Source: Anaerolineales bacterium
GTDB lineage: Bacteria; Chloroflexota; Anaerolineae; Anaerolineales; UBA11579
Assembly: GCA_026129255.1 (NCBI GenBank)
Contig: JAHCIJ010000001.1
Location: 772,965-836,964, forward strand
Direction: 5' to 3'
DNA: 64,000 bases
The notes beneath the pieces were generated by a model. That model was not told the DNA's origin. It was given only the letters and a program-made list of their open reading frames with translations, and did not search any database. Every line of letters begins with the position of its first letter. Within the stretch, counting starts at the first letter, position 1. The translations under genes and the position numbers were made by a program. Below, one piece after another: positions 47,793 through 55,363 of this stretch.

Positions 47793-49475
47793 ATGAAACT
47801 ACGACACCGAATACTGCTGCTCATCCTTGTTGCCCTGGTGGCGCTCGTGCCGCTTGGGGTGGCCTATGCTCAGACCTATGCCTTCCAGGTGCCTTACCAG
47901 CGCGTAGATGTGTACTGGGAGACCAACGGCACGCTCACGGTCACGTATGAGATCACTTTCCGCAACGAGAGCTATGCCGACCCGATCGATTATGTGGATG
48001 TAGGCCTGCCCAACGACTTTTATACGATCTCCAACATCAGCGCCTCCATCGATGGGCGGCCGATCACGCATATTGCCTATTCACCGTATGTAGACAGCGG
48101 CGTGGAGCTCGGTCTGGGTGGTAATGCCATCCAACCCGGCAACACGGGCACCGTGCGCATGACGGCAGCCAACATCCGCAATGTGCTGTATGTAGACAAC
48201 CAGGACGACGGGTACGCCAGTGCGCTGTTCATGCCGAATTACTTCGGCTCTGAGTTTGTGAACGGGCGCAGCGACATGACCGTGGTGTTCCATCTGCCGC
48301 CGGGTGTGCAGCCCAGCGAGCCCCGCTGGCACACTGCTGGGCACTCCGGCTTCCCCGAGACGCCCGCCACCGGCGTGGACAACTCGGGCCGTATTACGTA
48401 CACCTGGCGCAATACGAATGCCAGCGCCAGCGAAGATTACTTGTTCGGCGCATCCTTCCCGCGGCGCTACGTACCCAGCGACAGCGTGACCACGCCCAGT
48501 TTCTGGCAGCGCTACGGCATTGACCCCGAAGTGGTCATCACCCTGCTGGTGTGCCTGTGCTTCGCGGGTTTCTTCGGGATCATTGTGGTGTGGGCGGTGC
48601 GCGCGGAGCGCAGCCGCAAGCTCAAGTACCTTCCGCCCAAGATCTCGGTGGAGGGCCACGGCATCAAGCGCGGCCTGACGGCGCCGGAGGCGGCTGTGTT
48701 GCTGGAGCAGCCGATGGACAAGATCCTCTCAATGATCTTGTTCTCGGTGGTCAAGAAGGGCGCTGCCGAGGTGGTGAAGCGCGATCCGCTCGACGTAGCG
48801 CGCATCACCAAGCAAGCCACCGGCTTGCACGAATACGAGAATGAATTCCTGAACGCCTTCGCCGAAGATGGCACGCCCAAACGCCGCCGCGCACTGCAGC
48901 AGATGATGATCGGCCTGGTGCGCCGCGTGGCCAACAAGATGCGCGGCTTCAGCAAGCGTGAGACGGTGGAGTTCTACAAGAAGATCACCGCAGACGCATG
49001 GAAAGCCGTAGAAGCGGCAGATACACCGCAGATCAAGAGCGCGGCCTACGAAGAGAACCTGGAGTGGACCATGCTGGACCAGAACTACGACCGCCGCACG
49101 CGGGACGTGTTCTCCAGCGGGCCGGTGTACTTGCCACGCTGGTATGGCGGCTACAACCCCGTCTATCGCACCTCCGGCGGCGGCACGCCCAGCGTGAGCA
49201 AAGGCAGCGGCGCCCCCACGAAAACAACCGGCGGCGCATCCCTGCCCACCCTGCCCGGCGGCGACTTTGCCGCCTCGATGGTGGGCGGTGTGCAGAACTT
49301 TGCCGGCGGCCTGATCGGCAACCTGTCCGATTTCACCGGCGGCGTGACCAAGGTCACTAACCCGCCCCCGCCGCCCAGCAGCAGTAGCGGAGGCGGTGGT
49401 TTCAGCGGCGGCGGCTCATCGTGTGCGTGTGCCTGCGCAGGCTGCGCCTGCGCCTGTGCTGGTGGAGGCCGCTGA
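47793..49475 (+). CDS. DUF2207 membrane protein with Cys-Ala tail (probable radical-SAM substrate)
   Basis: A 560-aa protein. It has a signal peptide or anchor (LLLILVALVALVPLGVAYA), an outside beta-rich DUF2207 domain (~30-240), a membrane helix (~250-272) and a cytosolic part (~285-450) including GHGIKRGLTAPEAAVLL. A low-complexity Gly/Ser/Pro tail follows, ending SSCACACAGCACACAGGGR with six Cys at residues 544-555. Such tails are typical of peptides modified by radical-SAM enzymes, and the next gene (1-nt overlap) is of that kind. Inference: the tail is matured to a thioether- or otherwise cross-linked form on the cytosolic side. It shares its core with the protein at 50962-51969, which lacks the tail. 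Confidence 0.85.
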   Translation: MKLRHRILLLILVALVALVPLGVAYAQTYAFQVPYQRVDVYWETNGTLTVTYEITFRNESYADPIDYVDVGLPNDFYTISNISASIDGRPITHIAYSPYVDSGVELGLGGNAIQPGNTGTVRMTAANIRNVLYVDNQDDGYASALFMPNYFGSEFVNGRSDMTVVFHLPPGVQPSEPRWHTAGHSGFPETPATGVDNSGRITYTWRNTNASASEDYLFGASFPRRYVPSDSVTTPSFWQRYGIDPEVVITLLVCLCFAGFFGIIVVWAVRAERSRKLKYLPPKISVEGHGIKRGLTAPEAAVLLEQPMDKILSMILFSVVKKGAAEVVKRDPLDVARITKQATGLHEYENEFLNAFAEDGTPKRRRALQQMMIGLVRRVANKMRGFSKRETVEFYKKITADAWKAVEAADTPQIKSAAYEENLEWTMLDQNYDRRTRDVFSSGPVYLPRWYGGYNPVYRTSGGGTPSVSKGSGAPTKTTGGASLPTLPGGDFAASMVGGVQNFAGGLIGNLSDFTGGVTKVTNPPPPPSSSSGGGGFSGGGSSCACACAGCACACAGGGR

Positions 49476-50641
49476 TGGGTTTTCTCGACAAACTACGCGG
49501 CGGCGAAAAAGCCCAGCCGCTTGAACCCGGGCTGTTCTCGTACACCTCGCCCGCCAGCCATCCGCACCACTACCGCCTGCACCTGCGCGTAGAGCCGAAT
49601 GGCGAAGGCCTGCTGGTGATCAACGCCAGCACCGTGCTGCACCTCAACCACACCGCCACCGAGATGGCCTGGCACTTCATCCGCCTCACGCCGCCCGAAC
49701 AGGTGGCCGAGCAGATCGCCAAGCGCTACCGCACCGACAAAAAACACGCCACGGACGATTACGCCGAGTTCGCCAAGACGATCCAGACTCTGATCGAAAC
49801 GCCGGACCTCGACCCGGTGACTTATTTGGATGTCGACCGCGCTACGCCCTATGAGGACCTAACCGCGCCGTACCGCCTGGACATTGCGCTGACCTATAAG
49901 CTGCCCGAAGGCGCCCCCGCGGATGCTGCGCCGAATAAGCGTGTAGACCGCGAGCTAAGCACCGACGAGTGGAAGCAAGTCATCGACAAAGCCTACAACG
50001 CCGGCATCCCGCACATCACCTTCACTGGCGGCGAGCCGACTTTGCGTGAGGATCTGGCCGAGTTGCTGGCCCACGCCGAAGACCGCGGCCTAGTGACCGG
50101 CCTGGTGACCGACGGCCACAAGCTCACCGACACGCGCTATCTCAAGACCTTACTGGATGCAGGCTTGGACCATGCCATGATCGTGCTGCAACCCAGCGGC
50201 ACGCAGACCTGGGACTCGCTGGCCAGCTTCGCCTACTGGCGTGAAGTGCTCAACGATGACATCTTCATCGCCGCTCATTTAACGTTGACCAAGGACAACG
50301 CCGCCCAGGCAGACGCGCTGATCGACAAGCTCTCCGGCAGCGGCATCCGCGCCCTCTCGCTCAGCGAAGCAGACACCTCGCTGAGCGAGGCGCTGCACGC
50401 CGCCCGCGACCATGCCGGCGCGCTGAACCTGCCGCTGGTGTGGGACCTTCCCGTGCCGTATTCGGCGCTCAATCCCGTATCACTGGAGCTGGCGGCCGCC
50501 GCGGGCAAAGAGACGCCCCAGGGCGCAGGCAAGGCCTGGCTCTACGTAGAGCCAGATGGCGACGTGCTGCCCGGCCAAGGCACGAACAAGGTGCTGGGGA
50601 ACTTTGTACGCGATGCGTGGGACGCGATTTGGGGTAGCTGA
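49475..50641 (+). CDS. Degenerate radical-SAM protein without any cysteine
   Basis: A 388-aa homologue of the radical-SAM enzyme at 52103-53728. N-terminal PqqD/RRE-like domain (~30-108: LHLRVEPNGEGLLVI ... LHLNHTATEMA). The radical-SAM barrel keeps DIALTY and the SAM-contact motif FTGGEPTL (~183-190), but the CX3CX2C site is replaced by KLPEGAPADAAPNKR, and the SPASM-like end WLYVEPDGDVLPGQ has lost its Cys too. There is no cysteine in the whole chain, so no Fe-S cluster is possible. Likely a non-catalytic partner or chaperone that binds the leader or tail. Overlaps the DUF2207 gene by 1 nt. Confidence 0.85.
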   Translation: MGFLDKLRGGEKAQPLEPGLFSYTSPASHPHHYRLHLRVEPNGEGLLVINASTVLHLNHTATEMAWHFIRLTPPEQVAEQIAKRYRTDKKHATDDYAEFAKTIQTLIETPDLDPVTYLDVDRATPYEDLTAPYRLDIALTYKLPEGAPADAAPNKRVDRELSTDEWKQVIDKAYNAGIPHITFTGGEPTLREDLAELLAHAEDRGLVTGLVTDGHKLTDTRYLKTLLDAGLDHAMIVLQPSGTQTWDSLASFAYWREVLNDDIFIAAHLTLTKDNAAQADALIDKLSGSGIRALSLSEADTSLSEALHAARDHAGALNLPLVWDLPVPYSALNPVSLELAAAAGKETPQGAGKAWLYVEPDGDVLPGQGTNKVLGNFVRDAWDAIWGS

Positions 50642-50689
50642 GTTAGTCCTGAACGCAGCAACCTTCAGCGTAATCTACAACTCAGCTTG

Positions 50690-50738
50690 GAGATTGCTTC
50701 GTTGGCGGCATTAACATGCCGCCTACCTCGCAATGACA
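50690..50738. repeat. ATTGCGAG-family half repeat
   Basis: TTGGAGATTGCTTCG and CTCGCAATGACA with an inner GGCGGCAT / ATGCCGCC hairpin. Confidence 0.8.
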
Positions 50739-50814
50739 AACTGGTGTCACTTAAAGCGTAATTCCGTAAGTAATCTAGATTAGAACAAGGGTTATTACAT
50801 CGCCCCAAAGTGCT

Positions 50815-50955
50815 TGTCATTGCGAGGAGTGCTGCACATAGTGCAGCCGACGAAGCAATCCCCAAGCAGTCGATTAAGTATGCTAAAAACCAAACCCAGA
50901 TTGCTTCGTCCGCCTCGAACGGCAGGTGCCGTTCGGGTGCTCCTCCGCAATGACA
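50815..50955. repeat. ATTGCGAG palindromic element, full copy
   Basis: TGTCATTGCGAGGAG at the left and CTCCGCAATGACA (one base short) at the right, with inner GAAGCAATCCCC and CCAGATTGCTTC. Each half carries a small hairpin (CTGCACATAGTGCAG; GAACGGCAGGTGCCGTTC). Confidence 0.9.
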
Positions 50956-50961
50956 GACTGA

Positions 50962-51969
50962 TTATCCATAAAACGTAGTCCTGCGAATATCGCTCAGCAG
51001 TGCCGCGGTTACGGCATCATTTTCGTCGCCCAATTCCAGCTTGACGTCGTCTTCGTCCACCACGCCGTCCAGCTCAGCGTAGACGGCGCGTGCCCAGCGG
51101 GCAAAGGTGCGGCTGCCGAGATCCACCGGCTGCTGGCGCAACCACAGCGGCACATAGGAATAGTCGGCCTGGTCAAGCACGGCGACGAAGTCTTCGTTCT
51201 CGCCCAGCAGCACCCAGCCCAGGTTACGGTTGAAGATACGCTCGCGGTCAAAGGTCAGCGACCCATCGCTGCGCGCTTCCTTGGGGGCACGGTCAATGAT
51301 GAGCTTGTAGTAGGCACGCGTCTCATCGAGGCTGTATCCCCCCGCCCGGCCGGCCACATAGCGCACCAGCGGCTGTATTGCTACGCCCAGGTCGAGTTGG
51401 CGCACGGGGATGTTTGGATTGCTCTCGATGATCTCGAGGAACGGCTCTTCAAACTTGTGCAGCGATGCATTGATGGCCTGGGCGGCAAGGCGGCGGCGCT
51501 CGCCGCGCTCCTGGGCGGTCAGCCCCAGCCCGTGCGTACGAAAGGCTTCAGCCACTTCCACCGTGAAGGGTTCGCCACCCGTTTGGCGTAGGATGCCTTT
51601 GCGCAGCAACTCAAACAGGAGCAGCGTGAGCGTGATGTTGATCGGCCGCCCCAGCAGCACAGCAGCCTCAGGCGGCGTGAGCCCGCGCTTGACCCCTCCG
51701 CCTTCAATGCGCGCCACGGCGGGCTGGTACGCGGCGACCTGTCTGCGCCGCCAGGCCGCCCATGCCAGCAAGCCAACCAACGGCACGAAGGCCACTACCT
51801 GCGCCAGCGGCGAGACGGCGAACAATGCCAGCAGCCCGGCCGCCAGGGCGGCGAAAAGCAGCTTGCCCTGCCCGCGGCCTAGTTGAAAGAACAATAGCCA
51901 CAGCAACGCCGTGAACACGGCGACTGTGGCTATGCGCAGGATGCTATTGGCTTCGAAGGTGACGAGCAT
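50962..51969 (-). CDS. DUF2207-like membrane protein without tail
   Basis: A 335-aa protein. It has three membrane helices in the first ~75 residues, then a cytosolic domain homologous to the C-terminal part of the DUF2207 protein at 47793: GGGVKRGLTPPEAAVLLGRP aligns with GHGIKRGLTAPEAAVLLEQP. It lacks the outer DUF2207 domain and the Cys-Ala tail. It is encoded 133 nt downstream of the radical-SAM gene on the same strand but has its own TATAAT 8 nt before the ATG. Possibly a partner of the tailed protein in the membrane. Confidence 0.8.
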   Translation of the reverse strand: MLVTFEANSILRIATVAVFTALLWLLFFQLGRGQGKLLFAALAAGLLALFAVSPLAQVVAFVPLVGLLAWAAWRRRQVAAYQPAVARIEGGGVKRGLTPPEAAVLLGRPINITLTLLLFELLRKGILRQTGGEPFTVEVAEAFRTHGLGLTAQERGERRRLAAQAINASLHKFEEPFLEIIESNPNIPVRQLDLGVAIQPLVRYVAGRAGGYSLDETRAYYKLIIDRAPKEARSDGSLTFDRERIFNRNLGWVLLGENEDFVAVLDQADYSYVPLWLRQQPVDLGSRTFARWARAVYAELDGVVDEDDVKLELGDENDAVTAALLSDIRRTTFYG

Positions 51970-51977
51970 CAGGAGAG

Positions 51978-51983
51978 ATTATA
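51978..51983 (-). promoter_or_regulatory. -10 box, near-leaderless start of DUF2207-like gene
   Basis: TATAAT on the minus strand with 8 nt (CTCTCCTG read on that strand) to ATG 51969. Confidence 0.5.
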
Positions 51984-52009
51984 AGTGACGGAGGATGTAA
52001 TGCCGCCCA

Positions 52010-52064
52010 TTGGTCACTTAGTCATCTAGTCAGCGTTGACTATCAGACTAAGAGACTAAACGAC
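52010..52064. repeat. Octamer palindrome within the minus-strand arm
   Basis: TGGTCACT, TAGTCATC, TAGTCAGC then TATCAGAC, TAAGAGAC, TAAACGAC. Confidence 0.8.
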
Positions 52065-52102
52065 GGAGTGGCACCGAGCTAGCAATCGCTATTAGGCGGC
52101 GC

Positions 52103-53728
52103 TTACTTCCCCATCACGCCAATATCTTCCAGCCCGATCATGTCAAAGTTGCCGCTGGCACGCGTCTTGGTGCGCGTGGTGCTGGGCGATGGGGTGAAGC
52201 CGCCGGTGGGAATGTAGCCCGCGGTGTGGGAGTGTCCCTTGACCTGGTGGGCTGAGGCGCCGGTGCCACAGCTACCACTGCAGCCGGAGCAACCGCCGCC
52301 GCTGCCCTCGGAGATGCGTACGCCGTCACGCGCTTCGCGCTCGATACGGCAGCCGCCGCCGCACAGCGGCAGGTCAGGGCAGGTCCAACACTTCTCAGGC
52401 AGGCCGTAGCCCTTGGGATCTTGCTCGCGGTAGCGGAAGCTGCGGAACAGCTCGCCGTCCCAAATCTGTTCCCATGGGTCGTGCAGAATGTTGCCCGCCG
52501 AAACATAGTACGACTGGCACGGCAGCACATCGCCGTTGGGCTCAATGCACAGCGAGTACTCGCCGGCGTTGCAGCGCTTGGCGCCAATTTCAAGCTCCAC
52601 CGGCGACATGCGGCAATACTCAGTGGGCGTGTACCACAGGAAGCGCATGCCCATTTCGTTGGCTTTGTCGCGCACGCGCACCAGCAAGGCGGGCATCTCT
52701 TTTTCGTCGATAGCGTTGGGATGGGCAAAACCGCCACCGGAGTAGATCATGCCGTTCATGGCGAAGGTACGGATACCCAGCGAGTATAGGAACTCGATGA
52801 TCTCTTCCACATGGCCCATGTTGGCGCGCATCAGCGTGGTGTTGGTAATGACGTGCACACGGCTGGCCACCGCGTTCTCAATGCCCTGCACAGTCTGATG
52901 CCATGCCTTGGCACCCATCATGGCGTTGTGGACTTCGGCGCGGCTGGAGTCGAGCGTGAACTGCACGTGGTTCAAACCCGCATCGGCCAACTGCTGCATA
53001 TAGTCCTGATGCGCAATATGGCGGCCATTGGTGTTGAGGCCGACGACCATGCCGAGTTGGTCCGCATAGCGGATGACCTGTGGCAGGTCTGGGTGCAAGG
53101 TCGCCTCGCCGCCGGTCAGGATCAGATGCGGTACGCCTAGCTCAGCCAGGCGGTCAAGCACGGCATACCACTCCGTGAGCGGCAGCGACGGCATCTCGAG
53201 GCGATTGGCCTCGTTATAGCAATGCGGGCATTCGTTGTTGCAGCCGTAGGTCAGGGCGATGTCAACTTTGTACGGCGCATTGACCTCGACGCTGAACATG
53301 GGCGACATTTCCAAGGTGTCAGACAACTCACAGGTCGGGCAATCGCCATCCGGATGGGCAAAGCCCTCCACCATGTCATAGATCTGCTGCAGCTCGCGTT
53401 CGATCTGCGCCAACGGCACATCCGGGTGCCAGCCGCCGATGCGGGCGCGGGCTTGGGCACGCGGCACGCCATCGAGGGCCATCTTGGCCATCAGCGCGGC
53501 GGTGTGGTTGAGATGCACCACATCGGTCACATCAATAAAGAGCACACCATTGCCACTGGGCTCAAAGCGCAGGTGGATACGCATGCTGCGGCCATGCGCC
53601 ATCGCAATGTCGTAGGTGTGCAAGCCGATACGCGGCTTTTCAGGTTGAGAGAAAGCGGAGAGGAAGTTGGCGGTGTCGCTGCGCACTCCCTGCCAGAGCT
53701 TATTGACACTGCGAGTATCGAGGGCCAT
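52103..53728 (-). CDS. Radical SAM/SPASM enzyme with RRE-like domain
   Basis: A 541-aa peptide-modifying radical SAM enzyme. N-terminal PqqD/RRE-like domain (~48-124: IHLRFEPSGNGVLFI, VVHLNHTAALMA). The cluster motif CNNECPHC (Cys163, 167, 170) is intact, followed by the SAM motif LTGGEATL. The SPASM-type C-terminus has Cys in KRCNAGEYSLC, DVLPCQ, CWTCPDLPLCGGGCR. The tail is itself Gly/Ser/Cys-rich (GGGCSGCSGSCG), then Thr/Pro-rich. The likely target is the Cys-Ala tail of the DUF2207 protein 2.6 kb away in the converging arm. TATACT 7 nt before the ATG suggests a leaderless mRNA. Confidence 0.92.
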   Translation of the reverse strand: MALDTRSVNKLWQGVRSDTANFLSAFSQPEKPRIGLHTYDIAMAHGRSMRIHLRFEPSGNGVLFIDVTDVVHLNHTAALMAKMALDGVPRAQARARIGGWHPDVPLAQIERELQQIYDMVEGFAHPDGDCPTCELSDTLEMSPMFSVEVNAPYKVDIALTYGCNNECPHCYNEANRLEMPSLPLTEWYAVLDRLAELGVPHLILTGGEATLHPDLPQVIRYADQLGMVVGLNTNGRHIAHQDYMQQLADAGLNHVQFTLDSSRAEVHNAMMGAKAWHQTVQGIENAVASRVHVITNTTLMRANMGHVEEIIEFLYSLGIRTFAMNGMIYSGGGFAHPNAIDEKEMPALLVRVRDKANEMGMRFLWYTPTEYCRMSPVELEIGAKRCNAGEYSLCIEPNGDVLPCQSYYVSAGNILHDPWEQIWDGELFRSFRYREQDPKGYGLPEKCWTCPDLPLCGGGCRIEREARDGVRISEGSGGGCSGCSGSCGTGASAHQVKGHSHTAGYIPTGGFTPSPSTTRTKTRASGNFDMIGLEDIGVMGK

Positions 53729-53735
53729 AGATAAG

Positions 53736-53741
53736 AGTATA
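53736..53741 (-). promoter_or_regulatory. -10 box, leaderless start of radical-SAM gene
   Basis: TATACT on the minus strand, 7 nt before ATG 53728. Confidence 0.5.
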
Positions 53742-53751
53742 CGCGATAAAT

Positions 53752-53818
53752 CACTTAATCGACCAGCTGACTAAGCGACCAGATGACAGTCACTTGGTCG
53801 CTTAGTCAGCTGGTCATT
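53752..53818. repeat. Octamer palindrome between divergent genes
   Basis: Left units CGACCAGC, TGACTAAG, CGACCAGA; right units ACTTGGTC, GCTTAGTC, AGCTGGTC. The arms are nearly perfect complements. Confidence 0.9.
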
Positions 53819-53826
53819 GAGCGTTC

Positions 53827-53832
53827 TATAAT
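53827..53832 (+). promoter_or_regulatory. -10 box, leaderless start of methyltransferase gene
   Basis: Perfect TATAAT with 6 nt to ATG 53839. Confidence 0.6.
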
Positions 53833-53838
53833 TCCCTG

Positions 53839-54591
53839 ATGGATTTATCCCAAACCCATGCCCGCTACACCCAGCAAGCCTCTTGGACCGCGCCGGCGCG
53901 GCGCCACCTGCTGACGGCGGCCGGGCTACCCAATGCCCGGCGCGTGCTCGAGGTCGGCTGCGGCACAGGAGCGGTGCTGAACGGCCTGCGGCTGCCTGTA
54001 CGCTGTCTGCACGGGCTGGACATTGACCGGGCTGCCCTGCAGCTAGCGCGGCAGCACGCGCCGCAGGCGGTGCTCGCCGCGAGCGATGCGCACCGCTTGC
54101 CCTACCCAGACGCGTATTTTGATATTGCCTATTGCCATTTTGTGCTGCTGTGGCTGGCAGACCCAGCCCGCGGCCTGGCGGAGATGTGCCGCGTGGTGCG
54201 CCCAGGCGGCGCCGTGCTGGCGCTGGCCGAGCCGGACTACAGCCAGCGCGAGGATGAGCCAACCGAGCTGGCGGCGCTGGGCCACGCCCAGACAGCGGCG
54301 CTGCAAGCGCGCGGCGCACACACCAGCATCGGGGGACAGCTAGCGGCGCTGTTCGCCGCGGCCGGTCTGCAGTTGGTAGACGCCGGGCTGCTGCAAACAG
54401 GCGGTCTAGCAATAGGCGCTAGCGCGGCACAAGCGGCTGCCGCAGAGGCCAGCACCCTGCGCGCAGACCTCAGCGGGCGCGTACCGCCCGAGCAGTTGGA
54501 GCGCTGGCTGGCGCAGGACGCGGCGGCCAGCGCCGCGGGCACACGGCGGCTACACGTACCAACCTATTTTGCATTCGGCCGCGTGCTATGA
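53839..54591 (+). CDS. Class I SAM-dependent methyltransferase
   Basis: A 250-aa methyltransferase of the UbiE/Methyltransf_11 kind. Motif I VLEVGCGTG (~41-49), LDIDRAAL for motif II, DAYFDIAYCHFVLLWL and RVVRPGGAVLALAEP. The first ~25 residues (THARYTQQASWTAPARRHLL) are a family-typical helical cap. Substrate unknown. It is divergent from the radical-SAM gene, so a link with that locus is possible but unproven. The following membrane gene has its own -10 box (TATAAT ~54607). Confidence 0.87.
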   Translation: MDLSQTHARYTQQASWTAPARRHLLTAAGLPNARRVLEVGCGTGAVLNGLRLPVRCLHGLDIDRAALQLARQHAPQAVLAASDAHRLPYPDAYFDIAYCHFVLLWLADPARGLAEMCRVVRPGGAVLALAEPDYSQREDEPTELAALGHAQTAALQARGAHTSIGGQLAALFAAAGLQLVDAGLLQTGGLAIGASAAQAAAAEASTLRADLSGRVPPEQLERWLAQDAAASAAGTRRLHVPTYFAFGRVL

Positions 54592-54642
54592 GCCTGCGCG
54601 CCCAGCGTATAATGTGAATCAAACTCTTGCCAGTGAGGGATT

Positions 54643-55290
54643 ATGTTCAAAGATCATCGCAATTTGCTTGGCGTACTGCTGATCCTGTTCGGCGTGTACT
54701 TGGTGTTAGAACAGTTCGGCATCATCCCCGCCTCGGCCCGCGGCCTGGTGCCGGCAGCTTTGTTCATCATTGCTGCGATTTCATTGTTCTCCATGTTCTT
54801 CGCCAACCCCAGCCGGTGGTGGGCAGCCATGGTGGGCTTCTTTCTCTCCGGCTTAGCCATCTCCGCCCTGGTGGGCGTATTTGCCCCAGACATGAGTGAG
54901 CGCATTGGCGGCCCCATCTTCCTGGGGGCACTGAGCCTGGGCTTTGCTTCAGTTTTCCTGATCAACCGTGAGTTGTGGTGGGCCATCATCCCCAGCGGCG
55001 TCACGCTCTCGCTGGCGGCAGTCTCGTATTTCGAGAGCACGCCGGAGCAGCTGCCGTTTGAGCCAGCTGGTGTGCTCTTCATCGGCCTAGGCCTCACTTT
55101 CCTGCTGCTCTCTACTGTGAAAGCACAAGGCCAGCAGCTCGCCTGGGCGATCTACCCTGCCATCCCACTGCTGGTGTTTGGCACGATGCTAGCCTTGGGA
55201 ACAGAACAAAGCTGGTCGGTCATGGGGCCGTTGCTGCTCATTGCTGGCGGTGTCTGGCTTCTGTATTCTTCGCTGCGCAAGCGCAACTAG
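54643..55290 (+). CDS. Uncharacterised membrane protein
   Basis: A 215-aa protein with six or seven hydrophobic segments and very few charged residues. MFKDHRNLLGVLLILFGVYLVLEQFGIIP is reminiscent of the LiaF/DUF5668-like two-helix unit that often starts with a DHRN-type segment; the rest extends this. No catalytic residues. TATAAT at ~54607-54612 and GAGGGA ahead of the ATG. Role unknown; possibly envelope sensing. Confidence 0.7.
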   Translation: MFKDHRNLLGVLLILFGVYLVLEQFGIIPASARGLVPAALFIIAAISLFSMFFANPSRWWAAMVGFFLSGLAISALVGVFAPDMSERIGGPIFLGALSLGFASVFLINRELWWAIIPSGVTLSLAAVSYFESTPEQLPFEPAGVLFIGLGLTFLLLSTVKAQGQQLAWAIYPAIPLLVFGTMLALGTEQSWSVMGPLLLIAGGVWLLYSSLRKRN

Positions 55291-55363
55291 ACCCATTTGC
55301 TATATAATTCACGAATAGCCAACATCAATTTCTAATCAGGTTACTGGTTATACAAGGAGACTT

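Larger units (their letters stand above)
50642..50961. other. Gene-free gap between convergent operons, repeat-filled
   Basis: No gene. It holds an ATTGCGAG half element (50690-50738) and a full element (50815-50955) that together may act as the transcription-end region between the two converging arms; no T-run terminator is seen. Confidence 0.75.

Noticed and set aside
49475-50641. Radical-SAM gene inactivated by sequencing errors
   Set aside because: The frame is intact over its whole length, the TGGEP and SPASM-like regions align well with the paralogue, and all Cys positions are replaced, not just one site; random errors would not do this.
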